Shown here: one piece after another, positions 63,896 to 64,000 of the stretch
How positions within the stretch are numbered: position 1 is the first letter of the stretch
Layout of the letters: each line of letters opens with the position of its first letter
Assembly (NCBI RefSeq): GCF_000165485.1
Contig: NC_014623.1
Coordinates: 8,884,893-8,948,892, forward strand
Direction of reading: 5' to 3'
Length of the DNA stretch: 64,000 nucleotides
From: Stigmatella aurantiaca DW4/3-1
GTDB taxonomy: Bacteria > Myxococcota > Myxococcia > Myxococcales > Myxococcaceae
Notes under the pieces: model-generated
What the model was told of the DNA's origin: nothing
The model's input: the letters and a program-made list of their open reading frames with translations, nothing else
Databases searched by the model: none
Position numbers and translations under genes: made by a program

Positions 63896-64000
63896 GAGAC
63901 CGAGGCTGCCCTCCCAGCGGTCACGATAGCCGGTTTGCAAGACTGTTGCTCCGCCTATCTCACGCGACGCGTCAGGCGCCCTCTCGTTCTCCCGCCGGGC

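Overview
The window reads as chromosomal DNA of a predatory myxobacterium of the Stigmatella/Cystobacter/Myxococcus group (Cystobacterineae). The evidence is very high GC coding bias, many Sec lipoproteins with LxxC lipoboxes, eukaryote-like Ser/Thr kinases (one fused to a PilZ-like domain), a MopE-type metal-binding motif, a perfectly placed sigma-54 promoter, and several secreted polysaccharide hydrolases. The species cannot be read from the sequence.

Layout. 1-3602 (minus): a sugar ABC transporter operon (binding protein, ATPase, permease) ending in a truncated Gfo/Idh/MocA oxidoreductase. 3865-7184: a TAXI-type binding protein, then an NAD(P)-binding epimerase-like gene divergent from a LysR regulator. 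7198-11944 (minus): phosphomannomutase/phosphoglucomutase, ROK sugar kinase and a 766-residue protein of unknown function. 12114-15495: a bacterial Tos1-like (fungal cell-wall family) lipoprotein, another lipoprotein and a PAS sensor kinase. 15656-19391 (minus): methionine synthesis, with metY followed by a MetX-homoserine dehydrogenase fusion, preceded by a leader that looks like an attenuator with a Cys/Met-rich peptide. 19668-25873 (minus): CotH lipoprotein, P-type cation ATPase, Ser/Thr kinase. 26065-30783: spore photoproduct lyase-like radical SAM enzyme, cytochrome P450, and an osmoprotectant-type ABC system with a fused binding protein-permease. 30832-36293: an 8-Cys mini-lipoprotein divergent from a GH26 mannanase, a two-haem-motif protein, and a PhoX-like lipoprotein with a collagen-like tether.

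36529-38769 is a compact microviridin-type graspetide (RiPP) cluster: a 65-residue precursor with two TxKFPSD cores and two ATP-grasp ligases. It is followed by a Na+/H+ antiporter and a 1206-residue GH81 endo-beta-1,3-glucanase carrying three discoidin domains. With GH26 and the Tos1-like protein, this gives the window three enzymes suited to fungal or yeast wall glucan and mannan.

44226-49488 (minus): GTPase, DUF4336-like protein, kinase-PilZ-J-like fusion, and an RdgC that appears split over two overlapping genes. 49566-49756 holds a candidate sigma-54 small RNA with its own terminator. 49991-56693 (minus) is a less GC-rich toxin island: Cys-rich lipoprotein, a 2009-residue secreted RHS protein tipped with a zinc-protease-like domain (HELSH), and a 95-residue three-helix membrane protein in the immunity position. 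57440-64000: a repeat-containing secreted protein, a YciI/ECF42-type sigma pair, argS, an esterase, and an orphan ATP-grasp ligase.
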